Source: Halanaerobiaceae bacterium (GTDB lineage Bacteria > Bacillota > Halanaerobiia > Halanaerobiales > Halarsenatibacteraceae). Taken from it: DNA of 56,785 nucleotides. A program made the position numbers and the translations under genes. Shown piece by piece: positions 16,628 through 25,036 of this stretch. Every line of letters begins with the position of its first letter. The stretch's first letter is position 1. Where the stretch lies: assembly GCA_003553485.1 (NCBI GenBank), contig PWEJ01000163.1, forward strand, positions 1-56,785, given 5' to 3'. The notes beneath the pieces are model-generated. The model was given only the letters and a program-made list of their open reading frames with translations, had not been told where the DNA came from and searched no databases.

Positions 16628-17932
16628 TTATTTTACTATGGGAAAAGTCAGAGCACCCTGTGGCATTATAGCAGCCTTTTTAATCTCACCTAATTTTTTT
16701 GCCTTTATAAGAGCTTTCTGGGCCGAAGCTGCTGGTATCATCCCTACCCTTGCTACTACTTCATCAGCTAATTCACTCACTAAAATCACATTATTTCTGG
16801 TGGAGATTTCAGCTGCCATTAAAGCCACATAACCTAACATGGAAAATTCATTATGTAAAGCCTCTCTAATTTTCTCAGGACTACCATAGTCAAACCAGTC
16901 TAAAAATTTATCGTTACCTACCCCCTGACTGCAGTTACTAAAAAGTACAATAGTACCTCCCTCTTTAATAGCATAACCAGCATTGATTAAGGGTTTAATC
17001 GATTGATATAGTTGTATGTCTTTAGGATAACCACCACAACTTGTCAATATCAGATCAAATTTATCGGCAACTGGAATACCAAAAGCCTCCTCAGCCACTT
17101 TAGTGCCTGCTATAAAGGCTTCCTTTAAATCACCAGCAGCAAAGGTCAGATATTCTTTATTGCCATTTACCACCACATTGATGATAAAGTCAGGCTCCAG
17201 TTTTTGCGCCGCTTCCAGCATATCCTCTGCCACTATGTTGCCCTTTAAGACTCCTGGCCTTATTTTTGTTGCCTCCACGGCAAAATTGCTATCGGCTGTT
17301 GCCTCAAGAGCTAAAGAATGATTCTCCTGAATGGAGTTATATCCAGCCACTCCTGGCAAAATACTTTTTCTGCCTCCGCCAAATCCAGCAATCATATGAT
17401 AATTTATACCGCCAGTTAAAATTAAGCGGTCCGCTTCATAAACTGTCCGATTAATTTTAACTTCTGTGCCCCGAGAGGTGTTACCTAAATTTTTAAGATC
17501 TTCTGCCTGACAATCATGCTGTTCAATATCTACTCTTTGATAGACTTCTTCTCCCACCACTGCTATATCCTCTTCTTCATTCTGGGAACGATGAGTTCCC
17601 GAAGCGATTACCACAGTGATATTTTCATCTTTGATACCCGCCTGATTCAATTCATCTAATAACAGATTTAGATAACCGCTAGTGCGATATGCCAGGCGGG
17701 TAAAATCGCTAGCTACAATAACAACCTCTTCTCCCTCATGGACAAGCTCTGTTAGAGGGGCAGAAGCAACGGGATTTCCAAGGGCCTTTTTAAATTCAGC
17801 TTGAAAATTTTCTAAAGCCAGGTCTGATTTTGGTTCAATAACCTCAGTCTCAATCTCCTCTTCTAACGTTACCGTAAAACTTTCTTTACCATAAGCAAGT
17901 TGATAATCTTTGCCAGCCAATTTCCTCAACAC
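16628..17932 (-). CDS. larA: LarA family nickel-pincer-dependent racemase/epimerase
   Basis: A 434-residue protein of the lactate racemase family, which interconverts or isomerises 2-hydroxy acids using a covalently bound nickel-pincer nucleotide. Key residues are present: DFTR (76-79), GTHR with H114, H179, K189 in GGGRKSILPG (the pincer-anchoring Lys) and H205, with the spacing H-10-K-16-H seen in Lactobacillus LarA. The family has many other substrates, so lactate is not proven. The cofactor genes larB, larC and larE are not in the window. The start is GTG 17932 or one of two nearby TTG codons. It heads an operon with a symporter. Confidence 0.82.
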   Translation of the reverse strand: MLRKLAGKDYQLAYGKESFTVTLEEEIETEVIEPKSDLALENFQAEFKKALGNPVASAPLTELVHEGEEVVIVASDFTRLAYRTSGYLNLLLDELNQAGIKDENITVVIASGTHRSQNEEEDIAVVGEEVYQRVDIEQHDCQAEDLKNLGNTSRGTEVKINRTVYEADRLILTGGINYHMIAGFGGGRKSILPGVAGYNSIQENHSLALEATADSNFAVEATKIRPGVLKGNIVAEDMLEAAQKLEPDFIINVVVNGNKEYLTFAAGDLKEAFIAGTKVAEEAFGIPVADKFDLILTSCGGYPKDIQLYQSIKPLINAGYAIKEGGTIVLFSNCSQGVGNDKFLDWFDYGSPEKIREALHNEFSMLGYVALMAAEISTRNNVILVSELADEVVARVGMIPAASAQKALIKAKKLGEIKKAAIMPQGALTFPIVK

Positions 17933-17989
17933 CTTTCTTTGTTCAGTTAATTTATTAAAGCTTTAAGGCAAAAAAATTAGTTAGTTATC

Positions 17990-18018
17990 ATCATAACTTA
18001 TTTTAATAAATTTGTCAA
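17990..18018 (-). promoter_or_regulatory. Sigma-A promoter of the larA-like operon
   Basis: Minus strand TTGACA, 17-nt spacer, TATGAT, about 60 nt upstream of the gene. It lies in the otherwise sparse stretch 17933-18194. Confidence 0.65.
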
Positions 18019-18194
18019 AGCATGTTGCTGTCTCCTGCCCCTGCTATAAAAAAGAAAAACTTTTAGTTCTTTTAAAAATAAGTTAAGCAGATTACAGAAA
18101 ACAACCCTCATATTTGTAATGATATTAAGTATAGAAATTAAAGTGAAATTTTTTTTGCTGATGTTGACAAAACAAACCCTCAGGAGGGTTAAAA

Positions 18195-18299
18195 ATGGGT
18201 AATGGAGCCTGCAAATTTAAAAAAAGCTGTGATAATTACCAAAAAAAATGTGGTGTCTGTATTAATAATAACCAGTACCAGCCTTCTTTTGCTGAATAA
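18195..18299 (+). CDS. Cys-rich 34-residue micro-protein
   Basis: A short ORF with an excellent AGGAGGGT site 5 nt before its ATG. The product is MGNGACKFKKSCDNYQKKC followed by GVCINNN and a short tail. The spacing is C-x5-C-x6-C-x2-C, suggesting a zinc or iron site. A GC-rich hairpin follows the stop. The reading frame is short enough to be chance, but start signal, Cys pattern and hairpin together favour a real gene. No family assigned. Confidence 0.5.
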   Translation: MGNGACKFKKSCDNYQKKCGVCINNNQYQPSFAE

Positions 18300-18304
18300 A
18301 GCAG

Positions 18305-18327
18305 AAAGGGGGCCTCACGCCCCCTTT
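18305..18327. terminator. GC-rich hairpin, possible terminator
   Basis: AAAGGGGGC-CTCAC-GCCCCCTTT is a perfect 9-bp stem between the micro-protein and the convergent H-NOX chemoreceptor gene. T-tracts are weak on both sides. Confidence 0.5.
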
Positions 18328-18357
18328 ACTTCATCTATAATTAAAAATAAATTTAAT

Positions 18358-20169
18358 TTAAATCTTATACTCAGCAAAGTTATCCTGGAAATTCTCAATT
18401 AGTTCTTTCATCTGCTCAATATAATCGGTCATTTCTTTTATCTTGGTGGAATACTCACCGACGCTGGCACTCATTTCTTCAGAGGAAGCAGAATTTTCTT
18501 CTGCAATAGCCGCTAATGAATTTAATTTTTCAATGACCTGGTTAATTTTTTGAGTTTCTTGATTGAGATTATCAACAATTTTTACTACTTGTTCTGAGGC
18601 CTGTTCGATACTTTCACTGGATACCTTATTAGTCTCAGTAACTTGCTCTAAGGCCTGGTTGCTCTCGGCAAGATTTTGAAATTGCGAACTAATGCCATCT
18701 ACTAGCTGCTGAACTTCATTGGTGAATTCCTGCAGATTATCCTGAATTCTTTCACCAGCTTTACGAGAATCTTCAGCTAACTCTCTAATTTCATCAGCCA
18801 CCACTGTAAAGCCCCGGCTATTATCCTGGGATCTGGCAGCTTCAATTGAAGCATTTAGAGACAATAGATTAGTCTGATTAGCTATATCTGACACTGTCTC
18901 TACAATTTCCATGATGTTTTTTATCTGTTCTGCTAACCTTTTGCCCTGCTCATTTACACCGGCAAAGGAATTTTGCACCTCTTCTATCATTTTATTAACT
19001 TTTTCAACTTCCCGGGCAGAATCCTGAATATTATCAACTGCCTCTTCAAGGCGCTCCTTGCTTTCACTGCCGGCATTTACCAGCTCTTCAATCTCTCTGA
19101 CATTTTCATTTACTATATAGGCCGAATTCTCAGTCTCCTCTGCCTGCTCCTGGGCACCATTAGCTACATCGTCTACCACCAGAGAGATATTATCTGAGAC
19201 TGAACTCATATCTCCAGCCAGATTTACAAAATCTTCAGAGAAACTCCTTAGATCATCAGTTCCTCCCTTTAAAAAGAGGATATCATTGCGTATATTTTCT
19301 TTAACCTCGTCGATTTCATTGGCTATAACCTCAAATTCATCATCAGTCTTTAACGTACTTGTTTGGGTCAGGTTTAAGTTTTTCAGGCTGGTAAAATCTT
19401 TTTGCAAGTATTTCATGGGAGCCAGTAGAACCCTCTGCAGAGCATAAACAACCCCGGCATTAATAAAACTGAAGAGAGGAATTTGCCAGAAGGGAGTATC
19501 TCCTCCTACTATAGCTAAAGAAATTAAAGAAATCAAGAAAGTTACCAAAGCTATCTTGCTGCTAATACTCTTGAAGATGCCCAGCGATAATAGTCTATTT
19601 AACTTAAAAGACTGCTGCTGAAAAAAACTTTCAGCGAAAATAACATCTACTGTTAACTCGCCCTTATCTCCCCTGTTCTCCCTATTGATTTCCTTTACTT
19701 CAATATCCTCGGCAAAAAAGCTGCCACTACCCTTTAATAACCCTAAAAAGTAATCAAACATACCTCGTTTAGAGCGATAAATCAACCGCAGTGTATGTTC
19801 ATCTCTTACTTCTGGAATGATTCTCGGGGGATTAGCACCCTGGATCATTTTGGTCAATTGTTTATGCACCGTATCCATGGTTTCTAAAAATTCTTTTAAA
19901 TGGCGGCCAGTGAAATAGCTGGGAAACCAGTCGGCAAAGGAATTAATATTTTCTCGGCCAATTATCTGCCATAGTTCCCCGGGCTCCTTATTAACTTCTG
20001 CTGCAATTACATTGACTAAATCAAAGGCCTTCTGGTCTTCAATATTCATTAAGGGGGAAATTATTAAATCTTCATCCCAACTGGAAGTTCTCTTGGCTTT
20101 ATCAACAATTTCTTCTCCATATTTATCTGCTAAAGTTTTCAGCCAGGTTGAAACAACTGTTCCCTTCAT
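18358..20169 (-). CDS. H-NOX (heme-based gas sensor) methyl-accepting chemotaxis protein
   Basis: A 603-residue chemoreceptor. Residues 1-185 are an H-NOX domain aligning without gaps to the Caldanaerobacter (Thermoanaerobacter) tengcongensis protein in the diagnostic places: proximal heme ligand H102 in VHKQLTK, P115, heme-propionate motif Y131-S133-R135, and the distal W9, N74 and Y140 that stabilise bound O2 in that protein. Two membrane helices (about 205-250) follow with almost no extracellular loop, then a HAMP-like linker and a full MCP signalling coiled coil with the hairpin around [17 protein letters not shown]. The ATG at 20169 follows GGAGG. It is last in an operon with RsbW-like, HD-GYP and two STAS genes. 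Predicted output: CheA control by O2 or NO. Confidence 0.93.
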   Translation of the reverse strand: MKGTVVSTWLKTLADKYGEEIVDKAKRTSSWDEDLIISPLMNIEDQKAFDLVNVIAAEVNKEPGELWQIIGRENINSFADWFPSYFTGRHLKEFLETMDTVHKQLTKMIQGANPPRIIPEVRDEHTLRLIYRSKRGMFDYFLGLLKGSGSFFAEDIEVKEINRENRGDKGELTVDVIFAESFFQQQSFKLNRLLSLGIFKSISSKIALVTFLISLISLAIVGGDTPFWQIPLFSFINAGVVYALQRVLLAPMKYLQKDFTSLKNLNLTQTSTLKTDDEFEVIANEIDEVKENIRNDILFLKGGTDDLRSFSEDFVNLAGDMSSVSDNISLVVDDVANGAQEQAEETENSAYIVNENVREIEELVNAGSESKERLEEAVDNIQDSAREVEKVNKMIEEVQNSFAGVNEQGKRLAEQIKNIMEIVETVSDIANQTNLLSLNASIEAARSQDNSRGFTVVADEIRELAEDSRKAGERIQDNLQEFTNEVQQLVDGISSQFQNLAESNQALEQVTETNKVSSESIEQASEQVVKIVDNLNQETQKINQVIEKLNSLAAIAEENSASSEEMSASVGEYSTKIKEMTDYIEQMKELIENFQDNFAEYKI

Positions 20170-20186
20170 AAAGTTGCCTCCTTTAT

Positions 20187-20489
20187 TCACATGTCAATAA
20201 TATTGTTCAAATGAATTATATCAAACATCTTCTTCACATAATCAGAGGTGACATTGATTATCTTAAGTTCCCCGCCTCTATCATTTAACTCTTTATTCAG
20301 CAATAATATCTTGCCGAGACCAAAACTATCAATCATTTCTACTTTTGAAAAATCCAACACTATTTGCTGATAACCTTCACAGATATAGCTTAAAACTTCC
20401 TCTTTAAAGCTATCTGAAGTAGAGATATCAATTTTCTCACCGACCTCAATAATTATTTTGTCTTTATCGTTATTATTCTGTGATGTCAT
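20187..20489 (-). CDS. STAS-domain anti-sigma-factor antagonist-like protein (copy 1)
   Basis: A 100-residue SpoIIAA/RsbV-like STAS domain with the phosphorylation loop [10 protein letters not shown], where the Ser of DSFG is the expected target of an RsbW-type kinase. The ATG at 20489 follows AAAGGGGG. It lies 20 nt downstream of another STAS gene and 17 nt upstream of the H-NOX receptor. The two STAS proteins share the ending pattern YVKKMF, so they are tandem duplicates. Confidence 0.85.
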   Translation of the reverse strand: MTSQNNNDKDKIIIEVGEKIDISTSDSFKEEVLSYICEGYQQIVLDFSKVEMIDSFGLGKILLLNKELNDRGGELKIINVTSDYVKKMFDIIHLNNIIDM

Positions 20490-20509
20490 GCTACTTCCCC
20501 CTTTAAGAT

Positions 20510-20812
20510 TCACTCTTCTATATTAACCAGCTTTGATAAATGGACCATCCTAAACATTTTTTTAACATACTCTGATTCTATATTAATTATTTTTAATGAA
20601 CCTTCTTTTTCCTGTAATATCTTTTGCATGAGCAATATTTTACCCAATCCGGAGCTGTCAATCATTCTTACTTTTCCAAAGTCCAGCGCAAAATCTAAAT
20701 AGCCCTGGTCTAACAAATCCATAAACATTTCCTTTAAATCCTCGGCATTAACCAGATCAATTTTTTCCTCTAAAATCAAATAAACAGTATCATCCTTTAC
20801 TTCGCTTTTCAT
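20510..20812 (-). CDS. STAS-domain anti-sigma-factor antagonist-like protein (copy 2)
   Basis: A 100-residue STAS protein with the phospho-loop MIDSSGLGKI. It parallels the next gene along its length (LDFGKVRMIDSSGLGKILL versus [19 protein letters not shown]). It starts 5 nt after the HD-GYP gene, with GGGGG upstream of the ATG. Likely role: substrate of the RsbW-like kinase encoded first in the operon. Confidence 0.85.
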   Translation of the reverse strand: MKSEVKDDTVYLILEEKIDLVNAEDLKEMFMDLLDQGYLDFALDFGKVRMIDSSGLGKILLMQKILQEKEGSLKIINIESEYVKKMFRMVHLSKLVNIEE

Positions 20813-20817
20813 ATATA

Positions 20818-22125
20818 TTATACCCCCTGTTCTAACCGCTTTTGTTCTTCCACTTTATTCTGGAAGGCTTTAAACTTCTGTCTCGTCTTTTTTTGGGCCG
20901 TTTTTCTCAGTCCATTAAATTCAGCTAGATTATCTGTAATTATGGCAGTAACTTTAGGTTCAAGTTCACCCTGAGATACTTGCTCAGCTAAAATGCCTCT
21001 CACCTTCTCAATTTTCATCCCCTTACGATAAGGCCTATCCTCTGTTAAGGCCGTAAAAATATCGGCTACAGCAATAAGTTTCGCTTCATAGGGTATTAGA
21101 TTGCTTTCCAATCCAAAGGGATAACCCTGACCATTTAATTTTTCATGATGATAGGAAGCCCATTCCCTTATATTTGCCATACTCTCTGCTGCCTGCAGAC
21201 AGTAATTTGAGTAATAAGAATGACTTCTCATTATGGCCCATTCCTGTTTCTCTAATTTATCTGCTTTCTCTAAAATATCCAGAGGAATAATTAATTTGCC
21301 CAGGTCATGCAAAAGAGCTGCCACTTTTATTTGCAGACAGTTTTGTTCAGATATGTTACTTTTTCTGGCTAAATTTATTGCCACTTCAGCTATTCCCTGA
21401 GAATGAGTAGCTGTAAAGGGACTTCTAAAGTCAATGATCTGACTCATCATTTTGCTGATATTTAGAAGTTCTTCAGTTGACAAAGGTTTGTGATAATCAG
21501 AGAAGAATTTCTCAATAATGAAGTCACTTCTTTGCTGGTTAACTACATCAAGCCAAAAAGCTTCTCGTTCGGTTAAATAATAAAATTCTTCCACAGCCTC
21601 CGGCCAGAACCACTGGCCTGAATGATTGGCAATAACCGTTTTAACCTTATTTTTTTTCTGGAGTACATCTAATTCACTATCGGACTCAGGCAGCAGTACA
21701 GCAATCCTGTCAGCAAGATGGATTAATTGCCCCAACAGGATTTCCTCTGGCATCGTCTTGCTTATATCATCACTAATATCTCTATACTCCAAATGATGGT
21801 TTTTAATTATTGCTGCTGTTCCTGGCAGAGGAAAATATTCTTCTAATAATAAATAACCCACCAGGGCATGGCGATTATCCTTTCTATCAAAGGATAAATC
21901 GGAAAATCTTTGGTTTAAGTAAAAGACTCCTATATCATGTATCAAAGCCGAAATCACCAGTTTGTAAAGCAGGTCTCGATTTAGGTTTAATCTTTTTCCT
22001 AATCTATAGGCAATATAGGCTACTTTTTTATGATGACCAACTACGGTAGAGGAGATTAAATCTAAGGCTCGAGATATAGTTTTGATCATATCAATAAAAG
22101 TTATTGTTTGTTCGCTTTTATCCAT
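20818..22125 (-). CDS. Tandem HD domain / HD-GYP protein, likely c-di-GMP phosphodiesterase
   Basis: About 435 residues with two HD domains. The first (VGHHKKVAYIAYRL ... ALIHDIG) is HD-like; the second is a full HD-GYP with HDLGK and the diagnostic HHEKLNGQGYP. HD-GYP proteins hydrolyse c-di-GMP. The C-terminal 45 residues are rich in Lys, Arg and Glu. No receiver or PAS domain precedes the HD domains. The ATG at 22125 is preferred after AGGTG, though two other starts lie within 9 nt. It sits between the RsbW-like kinase and the STAS pair, linking c-di-GMP to partner switching. Confidence 0.88.
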   Translation of the reverse strand: MDKSEQTITFIDMIKTISRALDLISSTVVGHHKKVAYIAYRLGKRLNLNRDLLYKLVISALIHDIGVFYLNQRFSDLSFDRKDNRHALVGYLLLEEYFPLPGTAAIIKNHHLEYRDISDDISKTMPEEILLGQLIHLADRIAVLLPESDSELDVLQKKNKVKTVIANHSGQWFWPEAVEEFYYLTEREAFWLDVVNQQRSDFIIEKFFSDYHKPLSTEELLNISKMMSQIIDFRSPFTATHSQGIAEVAINLARKSNISEQNCLQIKVAALLHDLGKLIIPLDILEKADKLEKQEWAIMRSHSYYSNYCLQAAESMANIREWASYHHEKLNGQGYPFGLESNLIPYEAKLIAVADIFTALTEDRPYRKGMKIEKVRGILAEQVSQGELEPKVTAIITDNLAEFNGLRKTAQKKTRQKFKAFQNKVEEQKRLEQGV

Positions 22126-22143
22126 TATCATCACCTAATAATA

Positions 22144-22554
22144 TTATTGGGATTTAAAATATATTGTTATTTCATTGCCAGGGTCGTTAAATTCTACTCT
22201 GTCAACTGCTTTTTTTATCATGCATAAACCCCGTCCTTTTTCTGATAGAACTGGCATATTGTCCCATTCAATATCTTCCCAATTAAAACCTGGACCGGGG
22301 TCTCTTACCTGTAAGATAACTTCAGATTTAGAGGCATAAATTATTATATCAACAAATTTATCAGGTTCATTACAACCATGCTCTACAGCATTAGCTAGCA
22401 TCTCTCTAGCCGTCATCTCCAGTCTAAAATCAAGGTCATCTATTGCAGAATCCACCTGGAAAATAAACTCTTTAATTGAAGCAATAGTTGGAGAAATTGC
22501 ATCTGATTTACAGGCCATTTTAAGTTCTTTTTTTAGCTGCTCATCCTCGGCCAT
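22144..22554 (-). CDS. RsbW/SpoIIAB-like serine-protein kinase (anti-sigma type ATPase)
   Basis: A 136-residue GHKL-fold ATPase with N-box EMLANAVEHG, G1 box VRDPGPGF and G2 box KGRGLCMI, the length and layout of RsbW. Such proteins phosphorylate STAS antagonists and sequester a sigma factor or another partner. The ATG follows GAGAGGAG. It is first in a five-gene operon (kinase, HD-GYP, two STAS, H-NOX receptor). No sigma factor gene is nearby, so the regulated partner is unknown. Confidence 0.87.
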   Translation of the reverse strand: MAEDEQLKKELKMACKSDAISPTIASIKEFIFQVDSAIDDLDFRLEMTAREMLANAVEHGCNEPDKFVDIIIYASKSEVILQVRDPGPGFNWEDIEWDNMPVLSEKGRGLCMIKKAVDRVEFNDPGNEITIYFKSQ

Positions 22555-22644
22555 ATTTAATACTCCTCTCCGACAGGTATAAACTTTTCGCGCAATTACT
22601 AAGGGTCTGAGATTATAAAGATTATCCTGTTGAAAATTGCAGAA

Positions 22645-22686
22645 TAAATAATTTGATGGCCGGTATAAACCCCGACCATCAAAAAA
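22645..22686 (-). terminator. Terminator after the CZB-receptor/STAS unit
   Basis: A 12-bp stem (TTTGATGGTCGG with CCGGCCATCAAA on the minus strand) is followed by TTATTTATT. It separates the upstream receptor-STAS pair from the kinase-HD-GYP-STAS-H-NOX operon. Confidence 0.75.
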
Positions 22687-22707
22687 TTTATATCATAACT
22701 TGATCTG

Positions 22708-23046
22708 TTAATTAATAAGTTCCTCTATAGCTTCATCGTTAGAATCATATATATCAATAATCTCTCCCAGTTTAGTCAATTCACAAACTCTTTTTACCTT
22801 TTCATTCATGTTGGTCAATACTAACTCTCCATTTTTCTCTCTAATAAACTTAAATAAGGTTATGACAAAACCAATTCCTGAACTGTCTAGATAAGATACA
22901 TCGGACATATCTAAAACTAGCTTATCTACTTCAGCCTGGCGCAATTTATCTTTGGCTTCTTCTTTTGCAGGGTTGGAGTTTTCAAAGACAATATCCCCTT
23001 CTATATGCAAAATACCTACGTCACGATTTAATTTTAAATCCATCAT
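22708..23046 (-). CDS. STAS-domain protein coupled to chemoreceptor
   Basis: A 112-residue STAS protein with phospho-loop YLDSSGIGFV and final ELINL-like helix. It starts 2 nt after the stop of the CZB-type chemoreceptor, with GGGAGG inside the receptor's 3' end, so it is translationally coupled. It may be a target of the RsbW-like kinase in the next operon. Confidence 0.85.
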   Translation of the reverse strand: MMDLKLNRDVGILHIEGDIVFENSNPAKEEAKDKLRQAEVDKLVLDMSDVSYLDSSGIGFVITLFKFIREKNGELVLTNMNEKVKRVCELTKLGEIIDIYDSNDEAIEELIN

Positions 23047-23048
23047 AA

Positions 23049-24743
23049 TTAGTTTTCCTCCCTTACCTTAAATTCTTTGATTAAAGCTTTAAGGTGCTCA
23101 GCCATATTTTCTAGCTCATCGGCAGAGGCAGCTACTTCTTCTACATTAGCACTCTGTTCTTCAGCCAGAGCAGAAACCTCTTCAGAGCTGGCGGCATTAT
23201 CTTCTACCGTTCCCCCAATTGAATCCAGTGCTTTATCAATATCAACGATTCTACTTTCTAATTCCCCGACAAATTCTTTTATTTCTCTCACTCTCCTAGA
23301 AGTATCCTGAGAAGATGACACCATTTTATCCAGCGATTCACCGGCATCATTAATAATTGAAATTTGTTTCTCTACCTCTTCTATATTTGTATCCATAGAG
23401 TTGATAGTAGCCTCTGTTTCTGATTGAATATCCTCTATTAGACTGGTTATCTGGCCAGCGGCTTCAGAGGATTCTTCTGCTAACTGGCGGACTTCCTCTG
23501 CTACCACAGCAAAGCCTGTTCCATGTTCTCCTGCTCTAGCAGCTTCAATAGCTGCATTGAGTGCCAGCAGATTAGTCTGAGAGGAAATACCTTCTATCAT
23601 ATCAACCATTTCGCCGATCTGTTCTGACCGTTGTCCTAATTTTTCAATGGCATCGGTGGCAAAATGAACAGTTTCACTTACGGTATCGAGCTGACTAATT
23701 GCTTGCTTGATTGAGTTCTGTCCCTCTTCAGCTACATTTAAAGACTTATCGGCAATCTCTAAACTCTCTTCTACATCTTCCCGCAGGTGCTCTCCATCAT
23801 CTTCTAATTCATCGGAAATTTCCTGAATAGTGGCTATTTCCCTGCTGATAGTCTCGCTACCTTCAGCGACTTCGGTGATACTGCGAGCTATCTCCTCGGC
23901 ACTGTGACCGCTTTCTTCTGAGGCAGTGCTTAAATTAGTGGAGGCCTCTACCACTGAATCAGAGCTATCCTGGATACTGCTTACCAGGTTTCTGAGCTTA
24001 ACTATCATGGCATTGAAGGAATCTGCCAGAGAGCCAATTTCATCAGTTTTATCAATAGCTATTTTTTCAGTTAAATTTCCGGCTGCAATTTTTTCTGCTA
24101 CCTCGCCTAGTTCTGTTATAGGAGTAACGGTATTTTTAGTCAGTAAAAGAGCTATTAATATAGCCAGAATCACAGAGATAATTATAGAACCCACTGAAAC
24201 CATGTTGGCCATGGCTATAATATCATCTGCTTCACTTTGCAGGCTAGCTATTTCACCATCAGTTAAGTCAACAATCTCTGCCAAAAGCCCTCTGGTTTCT
24301 TCCAGGGCCGGTGCTACTTCCTGGCGAAAATGTTCCTCAGCAGCCTCTTCTTCCCCATCAGCATAGAGCTCTACTACCTCTTCCCCTTCAACATGGATGG
24401 TTCTATGGGGCTCTTCTAGGGCTTCATATTGCTCAGCATAATAATCCTCCGGAGTTATATCATAATACCATTGCCCTAAATTGCATTCTTCATAATGATC
24501 TGCATCTGCCATTTCACCACCAGTGAGCATATCATAGCGCTCAATAGCCCAGTTTAAGTGGTCACCTTCTAAATCCAGGAGAAAAGACTGAAATTCCATC
24601 ATCTCATTTACTTCTCCCTCTATCTCTACAACCTGGTCATTAAAATGATTGGTCACCAGACTACCAGCAACGAAGACTAAAACAATTAATAAAAAAGCAA
24701 GTGAAAATTTGGCGAATAAAGAACTTTTGATTTTTTTAAACAT
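23049..24743 (-). CDS. Methyl-accepting chemotaxis protein with extracytoplasmic CZB-like zinc domain
   Basis: A 564-residue receptor: membrane helix 1 (about 10-30), an extracytoplasmic four-helix region (31-185), membrane helix 2, a HAMP domain, then a complete MCP coiled coil with [15 protein letters not shown] at the tip. The sensor region has the CZB pattern H62 (DHLNW), C87 in CNLGQWYY, and H113/H117 (HRTIH), matching the zinc-binding His and Cys residues of CZB domains, here outside rather than in the cytoplasm. Zinc or hypochlorous-acid sensing is known for some CZB proteins; the ligand here is inferred. A sigma-A promoter lies about 160 nt upstream. Confidence 0.88.
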   Translation of the reverse strand: MFKKIKSSLFAKFSLAFLLIVLVFVAGSLVTNHFNDQVVEIEGEVNEMMEFQSFLLDLEGDHLNWAIERYDMLTGGEMADADHYEECNLGQWYYDITPEDYYAEQYEALEEPHRTIHVEGEEVVELYADGEEEAAEEHFRQEVAPALEETRGLLAEIVDLTDGEIASLQSEADDIIAMANMVSVGSIIISVILAILIALLLTKNTVTPITELGEVAEKIAAGNLTEKIAIDKTDEIGSLADSFNAMIVKLRNLVSSIQDSSDSVVEASTNLSTASEESGHSAEEIARSITEVAEGSETISREIATIQEISDELEDDGEHLREDVEESLEIADKSLNVAEEGQNSIKQAISQLDTVSETVHFATDAIEKLGQRSEQIGEMVDMIEGISSQTNLLALNAAIEAARAGEHGTGFAVVAEEVRQLAEESSEAAGQITSLIEDIQSETEATINSMDTNIEEVEKQISIINDAGESLDKMVSSSQDTSRRVREIKEFVGELESRIVDIDKALDSIGGTVEDNAASSEEVSALAEEQSANVEEVAASADELENMAEHLKALIKEFKVREEN

Positions 24744-24902
24744 AAACCCAACCCCTTAATATTTTTGGAATTCTCTTGTCCTAAAAATTATTCCTGGTCA
24801 AAGATATTCAATAAAAACCAAAAATTAATTTAAAGCTATAAACTAATAATTTTAAGTACTTATATTTATTTATAATAATTATTAGTAAAATAGTTAGTTT
24901 TA

Positions 24903-24931
24903 ATTATACTTTTTTTGCTCTCTTATTGCAA
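24903..24931 (-). promoter_or_regulatory. Sigma-A promoter of the CZB chemoreceptor gene
   Basis: Minus strand TTGCAA, 17-nt spacer, TATAAT. The predicted leader of about 150 nt is AT-rich with no obvious structure. It is the only signal seen in the 293-nt gap 24744-25036. Confidence 0.6.
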
Positions 24932-25036
24932 GGCATATAAGAAATTTTTTCATTAATTTCTTTCAGTTTATTCAAAACAATTAGTTTAACCAACCGGTCT
25001 TAATATGAAATTATAAACTATATAGATAATATAAAA

